From Caldovatus sediminis (GTDB lineage Bacteria > Pseudomonadota > Alphaproteobacteria > Acetobacterales > Acetobacteraceae), in assembly GCF_014644455.1 (NCBI RefSeq), contig NZ_BMKS01000023.1, positions 1 through 43,390 on the forward strand: 43,390 nt of DNA, written 5' to 3'. A program made the position numbers and the translations under genes. The notes under the pieces are model-generated. The model ran no database searches and had not been told where the DNA came from. It saw nothing but the letters and a program-made list of their open reading frames with translations. Shown here piece after piece: positions 8,486-17,342 of this stretch; position 1 is the first letter of the stretch, and the number at the start of each line of letters is the position of its first letter.

Positions 8486-8549
8486 CGTCCCTCGTTCCCC
8501 CTGGCGCCGGCAGGCGCCGTGTTCGGCATGGCGCGCGCGGCACGGGCTT

Positions 8550-9026
8550 TCAGCCCGCACTGCGGCGCGGGCGGAAAGGCAGCAGCAGCAAGCCGGTCCC
8601 GAGACCCCAGGCGCCGTTGATCACGACGCTGCGCCACCAGCGGTTCGGGTCCCAGCCGCCCATCAGCGGCTGGCCGCGCAGTGCCGCCACCACGGTGAAT
8701 CCCACCAGCACGCAGCCGATGGTGCCGACCAGCAGCCCGACAAGCACCGGATGCCAGCCCGGACGCGCCCACAGGATGGCGGCGACCGCCACGCCCCACG
8801 CCCCGCCCCAGAAGGCGAGGCTGTACACCTGCGGCACGCCGAAGGGCGGCACCGCGCGCAGCGGGAAGGGCGGGTTCGTGAGCAGGCCGGCCGCGTGCAG
8901 CAGCCAGACCGCGCCCTGGTGGAACACCAGCACCGAGACGAACCCCGCCGCGAAGCCGAGCGTCAGGAACCGCGCCAGGCCGCCGCGCGCCTCGACCGCC
9001 TCGCCGCCACCGGCTGATCCGACCAT
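8550..9026 (-). CDS. Small four-helix inner-membrane protein
   Basis: This 158-residue protein has about four hydrophobic segments (LTLGFAAGFVSVLVFHQGAV, YSLAFWGGAWGVAVAAILWA, GLLVGTIGCVLVGFTVVAAL, and SVVINGAWGLGTGLLLLPF near the C-terminus). It looks like a family of unknown function common in alphaproteobacteria. I cannot name it. The ATG at 9026 has a purine-rich GGGAGCGG upstream. It lies between the fused spermidine-synthase-like gene and the ABC operon on the same strand, with gaps of about 148 and 64 bases, so it may be its own unit. Confidence 0.75.
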   Translation of the reverse strand: MVGSAGGGEAVEARGGLARFLTLGFAAGFVSVLVFHQGAVWLLHAAGLLTNPPFPLRAVPPFGVPQVYSLAFWGGAWGVAVAAILWARPGWHPVLVGLLVGTIGCVLVGFTVVAALRGQPLMGGWDPNRWWRSVVINGAWGLGTGLLLLPFRPRRSAG

Positions 9027-9174
9027 GCCGCCGCTCCCGTGCCGCCGCCTCGCCGCGCGACGATGCCGAGCCGCGGACGGCGCCGCAAGCGTCCCGCGGC
9101 GGCGGTGGGTCACGCCCAGCGACCGGCGGGACGCTCGGGCGCGGCCGGCGCCCGGTGCGCGCCGCGCGACGGGC

Positions 9175-11490
9175 TCAGCGCGCCCCTCCCGGCGTCGCGC
9201 CGTGGCGCTGCGGAGGATCCTGCGCGGCCCGGTCGAGCGCGGCTTCTGCGCTCTCCGACGGGTTGTTGAGGTAGAACTCGTCGCGCGGGAACACGTCGGT
9301 CAGCGGCGCCTCGTCGGCCGCATCGCGCGTCACGTCGTCGCGTGACCAGACCGCCGGGGGCGCGGCGAACATCGAGACCCAGTCGCCGAACGCCGCGTTG
9401 CCGCGCCGCAGATGCGCGACGACCGCAGGGTCGGCGAAGCGTCGGGCCAGCCGCTCTCGGTCGAAGGGGATCGGCCGGTCGCTGCCGACCAGCACCGGGC
9501 CGGGACGGATCAGGATCGCGTGCGGGAAGACCCGGACGAAGGTCTCCACCACCCGCCGCGTCGGCGCCCACTGCACGTAGAGCCCGCCGGGGGCGAGCCG
9601 ACGGCGCACCTGCTCGAGGAACTCGCGGCTGTAGAGCAGCCCGGAGTGCGATCCCTCGGGCAGGATAGCGTCGGCCTCGATGACATCGTAGTGCGTCTCG
9701 TCGCGCGCCAGCGCCCGCCGGCCGTCACCCTGCTCCAGGCGCCAGCGCGGGCTGCGCAGCATCTCCGCGATCGGCCCGCCGGGATGCGCCGCGGCGATGC
9801 CGGCGAGCGCGGTCAGCACCGGGCCGACCAGCTCGATCGCGCGCACCTCGCGCGTCGCCGGCAGCACCCCCGCCGCCCAGGGCGTGCCGCCGCTGCCGAC
9901 CCCGATGATCAGCACCCGCCGCGGGTCCGGATGCAGCATCGGCCCGAGCGCGCCCAGGAACTGATGGATCGGCAGGAACGGGATGCTGCCCTGGCTGAAC
10001 CCCTGGATGAAGAACGGGCCGCGCGGACCCTCGTCGGGCACGGCGCCGCGGTCGCCACGGAAGAAGACGACGCCCGAGCGGTCCTCCGCCCAGGCGACGA
10101 CCTGGCCGGGCCGCTCGAGGTGCAGCCGGCGCCACCACGCCGCGTTGCCCGGCAGCAGCAGCAGCGCCGCGGCGCAGCCGGCGGCGAGTGCGACCTCGGA
10201 GCGCCGCCGGTCAGTCCCAGCCCGCCACAGCCAGTAGAGCATCAGCGCGAGCGAGAGCGCGGCGAGCAGCCGCAGCGTCCCCGTCGTGCCGAGGACATGC
10301 AGCGTGAACAGCCCCGTCCCCACCGAGCCCGCCGCGTTGCCGGCGATGTTGGCGAGCTGCACCCAGCCGACCCGCGCGCCGACGCTCGCCAGGTCCTGCT
10401 GCACCGCGCGCTGCACGAACGGGAAGGTCATGCCGATCAGGAAGGCGGGCGGCCCCACCACCAGCACGGCCAGCGCCACCGTCGCGGCGAGCGCGCCGCC
10501 GCGCAGGCGCGAGTGGTCCGGCAGCATCAGCTCGGAAAGCGGCCAGTGCGGCAGGGCGAGCCAGAGCGCGACGAGCAGCGCCGCGGCCAGGACGAAGCCG
10601 CCGGACTGGGCGGCGAAGAAGGCGGGGCGCGGATCGCGCATCCGCCGCACCATGCGCGCCGCGACCGCCATGCCGAGGCCGTCGGCCAGCAGGAACACGC
10701 CGAGCACGGTCGGGAACAGGTAGGCGTGGTACTGGCCGACCTGTCCCATCATCCGCACCCAGACGATCTCCAGCGCCACGATCACGTAGCCGGAGAGGAA
10801 GACCAGCCCGCACCACAGCGGCAGCCCGCCATAGGGCGCCGGCACCTCGCCGGGCGGCAGGGGGGCGAGAGCCCCGACCGCCGGCGCCGCCGCCTCGCGC
10901 ATCCCGCGGGCGAGCGAGAGGGCGAGCAGCGCCGCGAACAGGTCGAGTGCGGCGGCGAGCGCCAGGGTCCCGACGAAGCCGAGATGGCCCACCAGCACCC
11001 AGCCGCCGAGCAGCGCGCCGAACCCGGCGCCGAGCGTGTTCAGCCCGTAGAGGCGCCCGATGCGCTCCGCGACGGTGGCGAGCGAGTTCGCCACCGCGCG
11101 CGAGAGCAGCGGCAGCGAGGCGCCCATGAGCGTGGTCGGCAGCACGAGCCCGGCGAAGCACAGCGCGAACACCGCCGCGGGCGCGTCCACCACCCCCGCA
11201 AGGCCGTGCGCCAGAAGGTCGTAAAGGAAGGGCTTGGAGAGCAGGGCGAAGCCCGCGACGCCGGCCTCGCACAGCGCGAAGCCGAGCAGTGCGTGCATCG
11301 GCCGCAGCCGGTCCGCCACCTTCGCGCCGATCAGGCTGCCGAGGCCGAGGCCCATCAGGAAGGCGCCGACGACCAGCGCGGCGCTGATGGTATCCGAGCC
11401 GGCGAAGATGCCGAGCATGCGCTGCCATACGATCTGGCAGAGCAGCGCGCCGAACCCCGAACAGAAGAACGCGAGCGCAAGCCGCGGCAT
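9175..11490 (-). CDS. Fused MFS-type membrane domain / spermidine synthase-like methyltransferase-fold protein
   Basis: This 771-residue protein has two parts. The first 430 or so residues hold about 12-14 membrane segments of MFS type (start ALAFFCSGFGALLCQIVWQR; GLGLGSLIGAKVADR; LVLPTTLMGASLPLLSR). The last 300 form a cytoplasmic Rossmann domain of the spermidine synthase family, with the nucleotide loop VLIIGVGSGGT (near residue 525), VRAIELVGPVL and YDVIEADAILPEGSHSGLLYS. Classical aminopropyltransferases have a DxxD-type acidic pair and TDGxx loops for polyamine binding; here that loop is EADAI, so polyamine synthesis is doubtful. ATG 11490 follows a GGAGGGGGGAA run. It is divergent from the ThDP enzyme gene. 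Confidence 0.82.
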   Translation of the reverse strand: MPRLALAFFCSGFGALLCQIVWQRMLGIFAGSDTISAALVVGAFLMGLGLGSLIGAKVADRLRPMHALLGFALCEAGVAGFALLSKPFLYDLLAHGLAGVVDAPAAVFALCFAGLVLPTTLMGASLPLLSRAVANSLATVAERIGRLYGLNTLGAGFGALLGGWVLVGHLGFVGTLALAAALDLFAALLALSLARGMREAAAPAVGALAPLPPGEVPAPYGGLPLWCGLVFLSGYVIVALEIVWVRMMGQVGQYHAYLFPTVLGVFLLADGLGMAVAARMVRRMRDPRPAFFAAQSGGFVLAAALLVALWLALPHWPLSELMLPDHSRLRGGALAATVALAVLVVGPPAFLIGMTFPFVQRAVQQDLASVGARVGWVQLANIAGNAAGSVGTGLFTLHVLGTTGTLRLLAALSLALMLYWLWRAGTDRRRSEVALAAGCAAALLLLPGNAAWWRRLHLERPGQVVAWAEDRSGVVFFRGDRGAVPDEGPRGPFFIQGFSQGSIPFLPIHQFLGALGPMLHPDPRRVLIIGVGSGGTPWAAGVLPATREVRAIELVGPVLTALAGIAAAHPGGPIAEMLRSPRWRLEQGDGRRALARDETHYDVIEADAILPEGSHSGLLYSREFLEQVRRRLAPGGLYVQWAPTRRVVETFVRVFPHAILIRPGPVLVGSDRPIPFDRERLARRFADPAVVAHLRRGNAAFGDWVSMFAAPPAVWSRDDVTRDAADEAPLTDVFPRDEFYLNNPSESAEAALDRAAQDPPQRHGATPGGAR

Positions 11491-11719
11491 CCCAGCCCGT
11501 TCCCCCCTCCACGCGACGGCGCTCTGCGGCGCCGTTCGGCTGCCCCCCGGCTTCGCTTTCTTCGGCAGTCGGAACAAAATCGCGGCAAAGTCGCGTGACG
11601 GCAAGCCCTGCCTCCCCGTGGAAGGCGGGGGCCGGGGCGCGCCGCCAGGCTTGCAGGCGGGCCCCGGCCCGGCCACCCTGCGCCCCGGCCCAGGCCGGAA
11701 TGCGCCAGAGGAGAACGCG

Positions 11720-13261
11720 GTGAACGGAGCCGAGAGCCTAGTGCACACCCTGCTCGGCAGCGGGGTGGACGTCTGCTTCGCCAACCCCGGCACGAGCGAG
11801 ATGCACTTCGTCGCCGCGCTCGACCGCATCCCGGGGATGCGCTGCGTGCTCGGCCTGCAGGAGAACGTCGTCACCGGCGCCGCCGACGGCTACTGGCGCA
11901 TGGCCCGCAGGCCGGCGGCGACCCTGCTGCACTGCGGCCCCGGCCTCGCCAACGGCCTCGCCGGCCTGCACGACGCGCGGCGGGCGCGCAGCGGCATCGT
12001 CAACATCGTCGGCGACCAGGCGACCTACCACCGCCCGCACGACGCGCCGCTCACGGCCGACACCGAGGGCTGGGCGCGCGGTGCCTCGGCCTGGGTCCGC
12101 ACCGCCACGACCTCGGCCGAGGTCGGGGCCGACGCCGCGGTCGCGGTGCAGGTCGCCCGCACCGCGCCGGGCCAGGTCGCCAGCCTGATCCTGCCCTCCG
12201 ACAGCTCCTGGAACGAGGGCGGCGCGGTCGCGCCGGCGCTTCCCGTTCCCGCCGCCCCGCAGGCCGACCCGCACGCGATCGAGACCGTCGCCCGCGTGCT
12301 GCGGGAGGGGAAGAACGTGCTCCTGCTCCTCGGCGGCATGGCACTGATGGAGGGCGCGCAGCGCCAGGCCCAGCGCATCGCCGCGGCGACCGGGGCGCGG
12401 ATGATGTGCGAGGGCTCGAACCCCCGCATCCAGCGCGGCCGCGGTCGCCTGCCGCTGGAGCGCGTGCCCTACGTGGTCGAGCAGGCGACCGCCGCGCTCG
12501 GCTGGGTGCAGCACCTCGTCCTGGTCAATTCGAAGGCGCCGGTCGGCTTCTTCGGCTATCCGGGCAAGCCCTCGATCCTCTACCCGCCGAACGCGGCCGT
12601 GCACGTGCTGACCCGCGTCGAGCAGGACGCCGAGTCGGCGCTGCGCGCGCTCGCCGACGCGCTCGGCGCGCCGCGCGAGGCGCCGATGCCCGATCCCGGC
12701 CCGCGGCCGGAGCCGGCGCGCGGCCCGCTCTCGCCCGAGGGCCTCGCCCGCACCATCGCCGCGCTGATGCCGGAGGAGGCGATCGTCGTGGACGAGGCGG
12801 TCACCTACGGCCGCGGCTTCTTCCCCCACACCCACGCCGCCCCGCCGCACGACTGGCTGCAGAACTGCGGTGGCGCCATCGGCTACGGCCCGCCGGTCGC
12901 GGTGGGCGCGGCGATCGGCGCGCCGGGGCGGCGGGTGATCGCGCTGCAGGCCGACGGCTCGGCGATGTACACCGTGCAGGCGCTCTGGACCCAGGCGCGC
13001 GAGAGGCTGCCGGTCACCACCCTGCTGCTGTCCAACCGCAAGTACCAGATCCTGCTCGGCGAGTACCGCAATGTCGGGGCCAATCCGGGGCGGACGGCGC
13101 TCGACATGCTCGACCTCGGCAACCCGGACATCGGCTGGGTGCAGATCGCCAACGGGATGGGCGTGGAGGCGGCGCAGGCGAGCACCCTCGAGGCCTGCGC
13201 CGACCTGATGGCGCAGTCCTTCGCCCGCAACGGCCCGTTCCTGATCGAGCTGCTGATCTGA
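11720..13261 (+). CDS. Thiamine-diphosphate-dependent enzyme, acetolactate synthase large-subunit-like
   Basis: This 513-residue protein is of the pyruvate-oxidase/AHAS superfamily. The N-terminal Pyr domain carries the activating Glu48 in LGLQENVVTGAADGYWRM, the middle domain is VLLLLGGMALMEGAQRQA, and the C-terminal PP domain has the cofactor motif ADGSAMY (411-417) ending at N439 in LLSNRKY. The classical form is GDG...NN; here it is ADG...SN, a variant typical of a catabolic subgroup usually annotated as acetolactate synthase-like. No FAD-site evidence and no ilvN small subunit nearby, so branched-chain synthesis is unlikely. GTG start with AGAGGAGAA upstream. The next genes (SDR, MFS) could form a decarboxylation, reduction and transport set. 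Confidence 0.85.
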   Translation: MNGAESLVHTLLGSGVDVCFANPGTSEMHFVAALDRIPGMRCVLGLQENVVTGAADGYWRMARRPAATLLHCGPGLANGLAGLHDARRARSGIVNIVGDQATYHRPHDAPLTADTEGWARGASAWVRTATTSAEVGADAAVAVQVARTAPGQVASLILPSDSSWNEGGAVAPALPVPAAPQADPHAIETVARVLREGKNVLLLLGGMALMEGAQRQAQRIAAATGARMMCEGSNPRIQRGRGRLPLERVPYVVEQATAALGWVQHLVLVNSKAPVGFFGYPGKPSILYPPNAAVHVLTRVEQDAESALRALADALGAPREAPMPDPGPRPEPARGPLSPEGLARTIAALMPEEAIVVDEAVTYGRGFFPHTHAAPPHDWLQNCGGAIGYGPPVAVGAAIGAPGRRVIALQADGSAMYTVQALWTQARERLPVTTLLLSNRKYQILLGEYRNVGANPGRTALDMLDLGNPDIGWVQIANGMGVEAAQASTLEACADLMAQSFARNGPFLIELLI

Positions 13262-13762
13262 GGGCGGGGGCCCGCCCGCAATGCCCGCTCCCTCCCCGAG
13301 GCGGCGGGAAGGCGGATGCCGGTCGGACTGGCCGGATCGTGCACCACCCGCCTGGTCCGCCGCGGCCGGATCTCGCCGAGGGCGAGGCGTTCCGGCCAGA
13401 CTCCCCCGGCCGGATCGCCCGCCTGTCCCTCGGCACCCTGCCGGGCGACCGGAAGCTCGCAGTGGCGCAGACGACGCGGCTGACGATCCGCTTCGCCCGC
13501 TTCCACCCCGTCGCCGATGACGACGCGGTCGAGTCCGTCCGCGCCCTCTGGCCCGCGCCGTGGAGCCCCGCACCCCGCGGTCCGCTGGGCCCGGTCCCGC
13601 TGCGGAGAGGGGCGAGACGGGCTGCCATCGGTCGGCCGGGGCCGGCCCGGATGCGCTCGGCGCCGCTCGCCCTTGCCCTCACCCGCGCCGCGGGAGAGGG
13701 TTGGGCGTGGGCGGCGGCCCCGCCGCCGCCCGCCATCGAGCGAGGCGGGGAGGGAGCGCGCC
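13262..13762. other. 500-bp interval without a supportable gene
   Basis: Open frames cross this stretch on both strands because of the GC content, but none gives a recognisable protein. At about 13676-13712 a short palindrome with CCCTCACCC and GGGAGAGGG arms resembles the small repeats scattered between genes in many GC-rich proteobacteria. The Shine-Dalgarno GGGAGGGAG of the following SDR gene ends the interval. Confidence 0.4.
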
Positions 13763-14536
13763 ATGGACCTGGAACTGCGCGGCAAGCGCGTGCTGGTGAC
13801 GGGCGGATCGAAGGGCATCGGCCTGGCCTGCGCCACGGCCTTCGCCGCCGAGGGCTGCGACCTGATCCTCGCCTCGCGCGACGGCGCGGCGCTGGAGAAG
13901 GCGGCCGCCGGCATCCGCGCCAGGCACAATGTCGGCGTCGCCGTGCACGCCGCCGACCTCTCCGACGCCAGGGCGCGCGAGGGGCTGCACGCGGCGCATC
14001 CGGAGGTTGACGTGCTGGTCAACAACGCCGGCGCCATCCCGGGCGGCACGCTGCGCGACATCCCGCTGGCGCGCTGGGAGGAGGCGTGGCGGCTGAAGGT
14101 GTTCGGCTACATCCACCTGACCCAGCTCTACCTGCCGGTGATGGAGGCGCGCGGCCGGGGCGTGATCGTCAACATCATCGGCATGGCGGGCCGCCGGTCG
14201 CGGGCGGACTACATCTGCGGCGCGGCCGGCAACGCGGCGCTGATCGCCTTCACCAACGCGCTCGGCGCGGCGAGCGTGGACAAGGGCGTGCGGGTGGTCG
14301 GCATCAACCCCGCGGCCACGCGCACGGAGCGCCACGAGACGCTGGCCAGGGCGCGCGCCAGGAGCCGCTTCGGCGACGAGAGCCGCTGGCGCGAGATGGA
14401 CGCCAACCTGCCCTTCGGCCGCGCGGCGGAACCGGAGGAGATCGCCGACCTCGCGGTGTACCTGGCCTCGGCGCGCGCCAGCTACATGAGCGGGACGGTG
14501 CTCGACGCCGACGGCGGCGGGCAGTTCCGAGGGTAG
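13763..14536 (+). CDS. Short-chain dehydrogenase/reductase with a divergent active site
   Basis: This 257-residue Rossmann protein has the cofactor loop TGGSKGIG (13-20), the NNAG motif (VLVNNAGAIPGG) and a typical C-terminus (YMSGTVLDADGGGQ). The usual catalytic triad is not conserved: the NISS block is NIIG, placing Gly140 where Ser is expected, and Tyr150 is followed by ICGAAGN, so Ala154 stands where Lys is expected. I recall related proteins with the same YxCGxxGNAAL pattern, so this is a subfamily trait rather than decay. It has a strong GGAGGGAG site. It may still bind NAD(P), but ordinary SDR chemistry is doubtful. Earlier in-frame starts exist but are not protein-like. Confidence 0.88.
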   Translation: MDLELRGKRVLVTGGSKGIGLACATAFAAEGCDLILASRDGAALEKAAAGIRARHNVGVAVHAADLSDARAREGLHAAHPEVDVLVNNAGAIPGGTLRDIPLARWEEAWRLKVFGYIHLTQLYLPVMEARGRGVIVNIIGMAGRRSRADYICGAAGNAALIAFTNALGAASVDKGVRVVGINPAATRTERHETLARARARSRFGDESRWREMDANLPFGRAAEPEEIADLAVYLASARASYMSGTVLDADGGGQFRG

Positions 14537-14777
14537 CGGCCGGCGCGCGGACGGACCGCCGGGCGGGGCGGCCCGGCTTTCCACCACCTCGCGCCGCCGC
14601 CCGCGCCGGCGGCGCGCCCGTGCCGATGAGCGGCCCTCGTTCCTGTCTTCCTTGCCCGCCTTGACCGCCAGGCCCGGCGCGTGGCACGCGGGACGCCGCG
14701 CCTGCTGGGCGTCGCCCTCGCGCATGAGGATCGGCCGGGCTCAGGGTGTCGGCCCCGCCGGGCGGAGGGGAGCACGC

Positions 14778-16088
14778 ATGCCGACCGCAAGCTCGGCCGC
14801 CGCCGGCCAGCTCCGGCTCGGCCTCCGCGCCAACCTCGGGCAGTTCTCGCTGCTGGTGCTGGTCAACGCCTTCGTCGGCGGCATGGTCGGGATGGAGCGC
14901 AGCATCCTGCCCGCGATCGCCGAGCAGGAGTTCGGCCTCGCGGCGCGGGCGGCGATCTTGTCCTTCATCCTCGCCTTCGGCCTCTCGAAGGCCTTCACCA
15001 ACTATCTCGCCGGCCGGCTGTCCGACCGCCACGGGCGCTGGCCCGTGCTGGTGGCGGGCTGGGCGCTCGCCGCGCCGGTTCCCTTCGTCCTGATGTGGGC
15101 GCCGGGCTGGGAGTGGGTGGTGGCGGCGAACGTCCTGCTCGGCGTTAGCCAAGGGCTCGCCTGGTCCACGACAGTGATCATGAAGATCGACCTCGCGGGG
15201 CCCCGCAACCGCGGCCTCGCCATGGGGCTGAACGAGTTCGCCGGCTACCTCGCGGTCGCACTCGCGGCCTGGGCGACCGGCTGGATCGCCGCGCGCCACG
15301 GGCTCCGCCCCGCCCCCTTCTGGCTCGGCGTCGCCTTCGTCGCGCTGGGCTTCGGCCTCTCGGTGCTCCTCGTGCGCGAGACCCGGCACCATGCCGAGCA
15401 TGAGGCGCGCACCCGTCCCGGCGGCGCGCCGTCGCCGGGCGGCGCGGCGCGGCCATCCGAGCGCGAGGTGTTCCTGCGCGCCACGCTGACCGACCGGAAC
15501 CTCTCCAGCGCGACCCAGGCCGGGCTGGCGAACAACCTGAACGACGGGGCGGCCTGGGGACTGTTCCCCCTGGTGTTCGCGGGGGCGGACCTCGGCCTCG
15601 CCGAGATCGGCGCGCTCGCGGCGCTCTATCCCGCCGTCTGGGGCGCGGCGCAGCTCGTCACCGGAGCGTGGTCCGACCGCGCCGGGCGCAAGTGGCTCAT
15701 CGCCGGCGGCATGGCGGTGCAGGCCGCAGGGATCGCGGCGATCGCGCTCTCCGCGGGCTTCGCCGGCTTCGCGGCGGGATCGGTGCTGCTCGGCCTCGGC
15801 ACGGCGATGGTCTATCCGACGCTGCTCGCGGCCGTGGCCGACGTCGCGCATCCGGCCTGGCGGGCCTCGGCGGTCGGCGTCTACCGTCTGTGGCGCGACC
15901 TCGGCTACGCCTTCGGCGCGGTGGTGGCGGGCGTGGTCGCCGACGCGCTCGGCCTGGGCATGGCCCTCTGGGTCGTCGCCGCGCTGACCTTCGCCTCGGG
16001 CGCCGTGGTGGCGCTGCGCATGAGCGAGACGCTGCACCGCGAGGACCCGCGCCCCGCCGCTGGCCGCACCAGGGAGACCCAGGCATGA
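14778..16088 (+). CDS. Major facilitator superfamily transporter
   Basis: This 436-residue carrier has about 12 membrane helices in two halves. The MFS loop 2-3 signature is seen as GRLSDRHGRWPVL (first half) and repeated as GAWSDRAGRKWLI (second half). The N-terminus, FSLLVLVNAFVGGMVGMERS, and the central segment PLVFAGADLGLAEIGALAA are as in drug or metabolite MFS proteins. The central loop is about 35 residues, rich in Gly, Pro and Ala. ATG 14778 has GGAGGGGAG upstream. It ends in an ATGA overlap with the NAD-regulator frame, and may export or import a product of the upstream ThDP/SDR genes (inference). Confidence 0.88.
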   Translation: MPTASSAAAGQLRLGLRANLGQFSLLVLVNAFVGGMVGMERSILPAIAEQEFGLAARAAILSFILAFGLSKAFTNYLAGRLSDRHGRWPVLVAGWALAAPVPFVLMWAPGWEWVVAANVLLGVSQGLAWSTTVIMKIDLAGPRNRGLAMGLNEFAGYLAVALAAWATGWIAARHGLRPAPFWLGVAFVALGFGLSVLLVRETRHHAEHEARTRPGGAPSPGGAARPSEREVFLRATLTDRNLSSATQAGLANNLNDGAAWGLFPLVFAGADLGLAEIGALAALYPAVWGAAQLVTGAWSDRAGRKWLIAGGMAVQAAGIAAIALSAGFAGFAAGSVLLGLGTAMVYPTLLAAVADVAHPAWRASAVGVYRLWRDLGYAFGAVVAGVVADALGLGMALWVVAALTFASGAVVALRMSETLHREDPRPAAGRTRETQA

Positions 16089-17230
16089 CCGATGGCGGCA
16101 CGCTGTTCCTCCTCGACGACCCGGCCCGTGGCGCGGAGCGCTGCCACGGCGCGCTCCGCCTGGCGGGGCCGCCGCTGGAGCGGGCGCCCGGCGCGGTGGC
16201 GGCGACGGCAGCGGCGTGCCATGAGGATCCAGGCCCGCCCGTCGCCTCGGGTCAGGGTCACCCGAGCCGGAGCCGACCGCTGTCCGCCGTGCCCGCCGCC
16301 CCTGCCCAGTCCATCGAGGTCGAGCTGATCGCGGTGCTGGTCGCCGTCGCGGAGGACGAGCCGCGCGTCCTGACCATCCGCGACGGCGCGCTGCTGCCCT
16401 CGGGCCCGTTCGAGACCGGCCACCGCTCGCTCCAGGCGGGGCTTCGCGCCTGGGTCGAGCGCCAGACCGGCCACCCGCTCGGCTATGTCGAGCAGCTCTA
16501 CACCTTCGCCGACCGCGACCGCTCGGCCGAGGACGCGGCGCGGCGGTTCGTCTCGATCAGCTACCTCGCCCTGACGCGCCAGGCCGCCCGGGCCGCGGGG
16601 CAGCACGACGCGAGCTGGCGGAGCTGGTACCGCTACTTCCCGTGGGAGGACTGGCGCGACGGGCCGCCGCCGATGGTCGCCAAGGCCATCGCCCCCGCGC
16701 TGCGGACCTGGGCCGCGGCGGCAAGCGAGCCGGCCCTGCGCCGCGAACGCCAGCGGCGCGCGCGCATCGCCTTCGCGCTCGGCGGCCTGCCCTGGAACGA
16801 GGAGCTGGTGCTGCAGCGCTATGAGCTGCTGTTCGAGGCGGGGCTGGTGCCTGAGGCGATCCGGCGCCGTGGCGGCGACGGGGCGGAGGCGCTGCCCGGC
16901 GCGCCGATGCTGCACGACCACCGCCGCATCCTCGCGACCGCCATTGCCCGGCTGCGCGCCAAGATCAAGTACCGCCCGGTGGTGTTCGAGCTGATGCCGG
17001 AGAGCTTCACCCTGCTGCAGCTGCAGCGCACGGTCGAGGCGCTGGCGGGACTGCGCCTGCACAAGCAGAACTTCCGCCGCCTGATCGAGCAACAGGCCCT
17101 GGTGGAGGAGACCGGCGAGGTTGCGACCGAGACCGGCGGCCGTCCGGCCAAGCTGTTCCGCTTCCGCCCGCAGGTGCTGCACGAGCGGGCCGCCGCCGGC
17201 ACCAAGCTGCCCCTCGCGCGCGGGGTCTGA
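16085..17230 (+). CDS. Nudix-related NAD-biosynthesis regulator (NrtR/NadQ type)
   Basis: The frame from 16085 encodes 381 residues. From about residue 76 it matches the alphaproteobacterial NAD regulator family: a Nudix-like sensor domain (IEVELIAVLVAVAEDEPRVL, then RSLQAGLRAWVERQTGHPLG, VSISYLALTR) and a C-terminal winged helix (FELMPESFTLLQLQRTVEAL, LHKQNFRRLIEQQALVEET, ETGGRPAKLFRFR). Nudix regulators of this kind sense ADP-ribose or NAD derivatives and repress NAD synthesis; its position next to nadA-nadC agrees. The first 70 residues are not family-like, and a GTG at 16289 (313 residues) would suit the family better. The 16085 ATG has AGGGAGA and overlaps the MFS stop, so the start is uncertain. 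Confidence 0.82.
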   Translation: MTDGGTLFLLDDPARGAERCHGALRLAGPPLERAPGAVAATAAACHEDPGPPVASGQGHPSRSRPLSAVPAAPAQSIEVELIAVLVAVAEDEPRVLTIRDGALLPSGPFETGHRSLQAGLRAWVERQTGHPLGYVEQLYTFADRDRSAEDAARRFVSISYLALTRQAARAAGQHDASWRSWYRYFPWEDWRDGPPPMVAKAIAPALRTWAAAASEPALRRERQRRARIAFALGGLPWNEELVLQRYELLFEAGLVPEAIRRRGGDGAEALPGAPMLHDHRRILATAIARLRAKIKYRPVVFELMPESFTLLQLQRTVEALAGLRLHKQNFRRLIEQQALVEETGEVATETGGRPAKLFRFRPQVLHERAAAGTKLPLARGV

Positions 17231-17262
17231 GGCGCCTCCGGTCCGGCATCCGGCGGCCGCGC

Positions 17263-17294
17263 TTGACGGCCTGTTATGCTCGGCAATAGCATAA
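17263..17294 (+). promoter_or_regulatory. Candidate nadA promoter overlapped by a palindromic operator
   Basis: TTGACG at 17263-17268 and TAGCAT at 17287-17292 (18-base gap) make a plausible sigma-70 promoter. A perfect inverted repeat TTATGCT (17274-17280), seven-base spacer, AGCATAA (17288-17294) covers the spacer and -10. It lies between the NAD regulator and nadA, where the regulator would be expected to act as repressor. A third copy of the half-site occurs at 17343-17349. That the neighbouring regulator binds here is inference. Confidence 0.65.
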
Positions 17295-17297
17295 TTA

Positions 17298-17336
17298 GGG
17301 GCCCGACGGGCCCTTTTCCTGGCCCCTTTTTTGCTC
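17298..17336 (+). terminator. Hairpin and T-runs between NAD regulator and nadA
   Basis: GGGCCC (17299-17304), GAC loop, GGGCCC (17308-17313) is a perfect hairpin followed directly by TTTT; a second GGCCCC is followed by six T at 17327-17332. It looks like a Rho-independent terminator for the upstream regulator. Because it lies downstream of the candidate nadA promoter it could also act as a leader attenuator; that is inference. Confidence 0.55.
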
Positions 17337-17342
17337 TTTCCG

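Noticed and set aside
8486-8549. Possible TPP riboswitch ahead of the NMT1/THI5-type transporter
   Set aside because: The interval is only 64 bases and lacks the CTGAGA and ACCTGA-type conserved core.
9412-11598. 728-residue plus-strand ORF
   Set aside because: It is the complement of the MFS/spermidine-synthase fusion gene. Composition is Arg/Gln/His-rich with no domain, while the minus strand encodes a clear membrane protein.
13517-13762. N-terminal extension of the SDR to 13517
   Set aside because: The extension is Arg/Pro-rich and unlike any SDR, and a strong ribosome site stands before ATG 13763.
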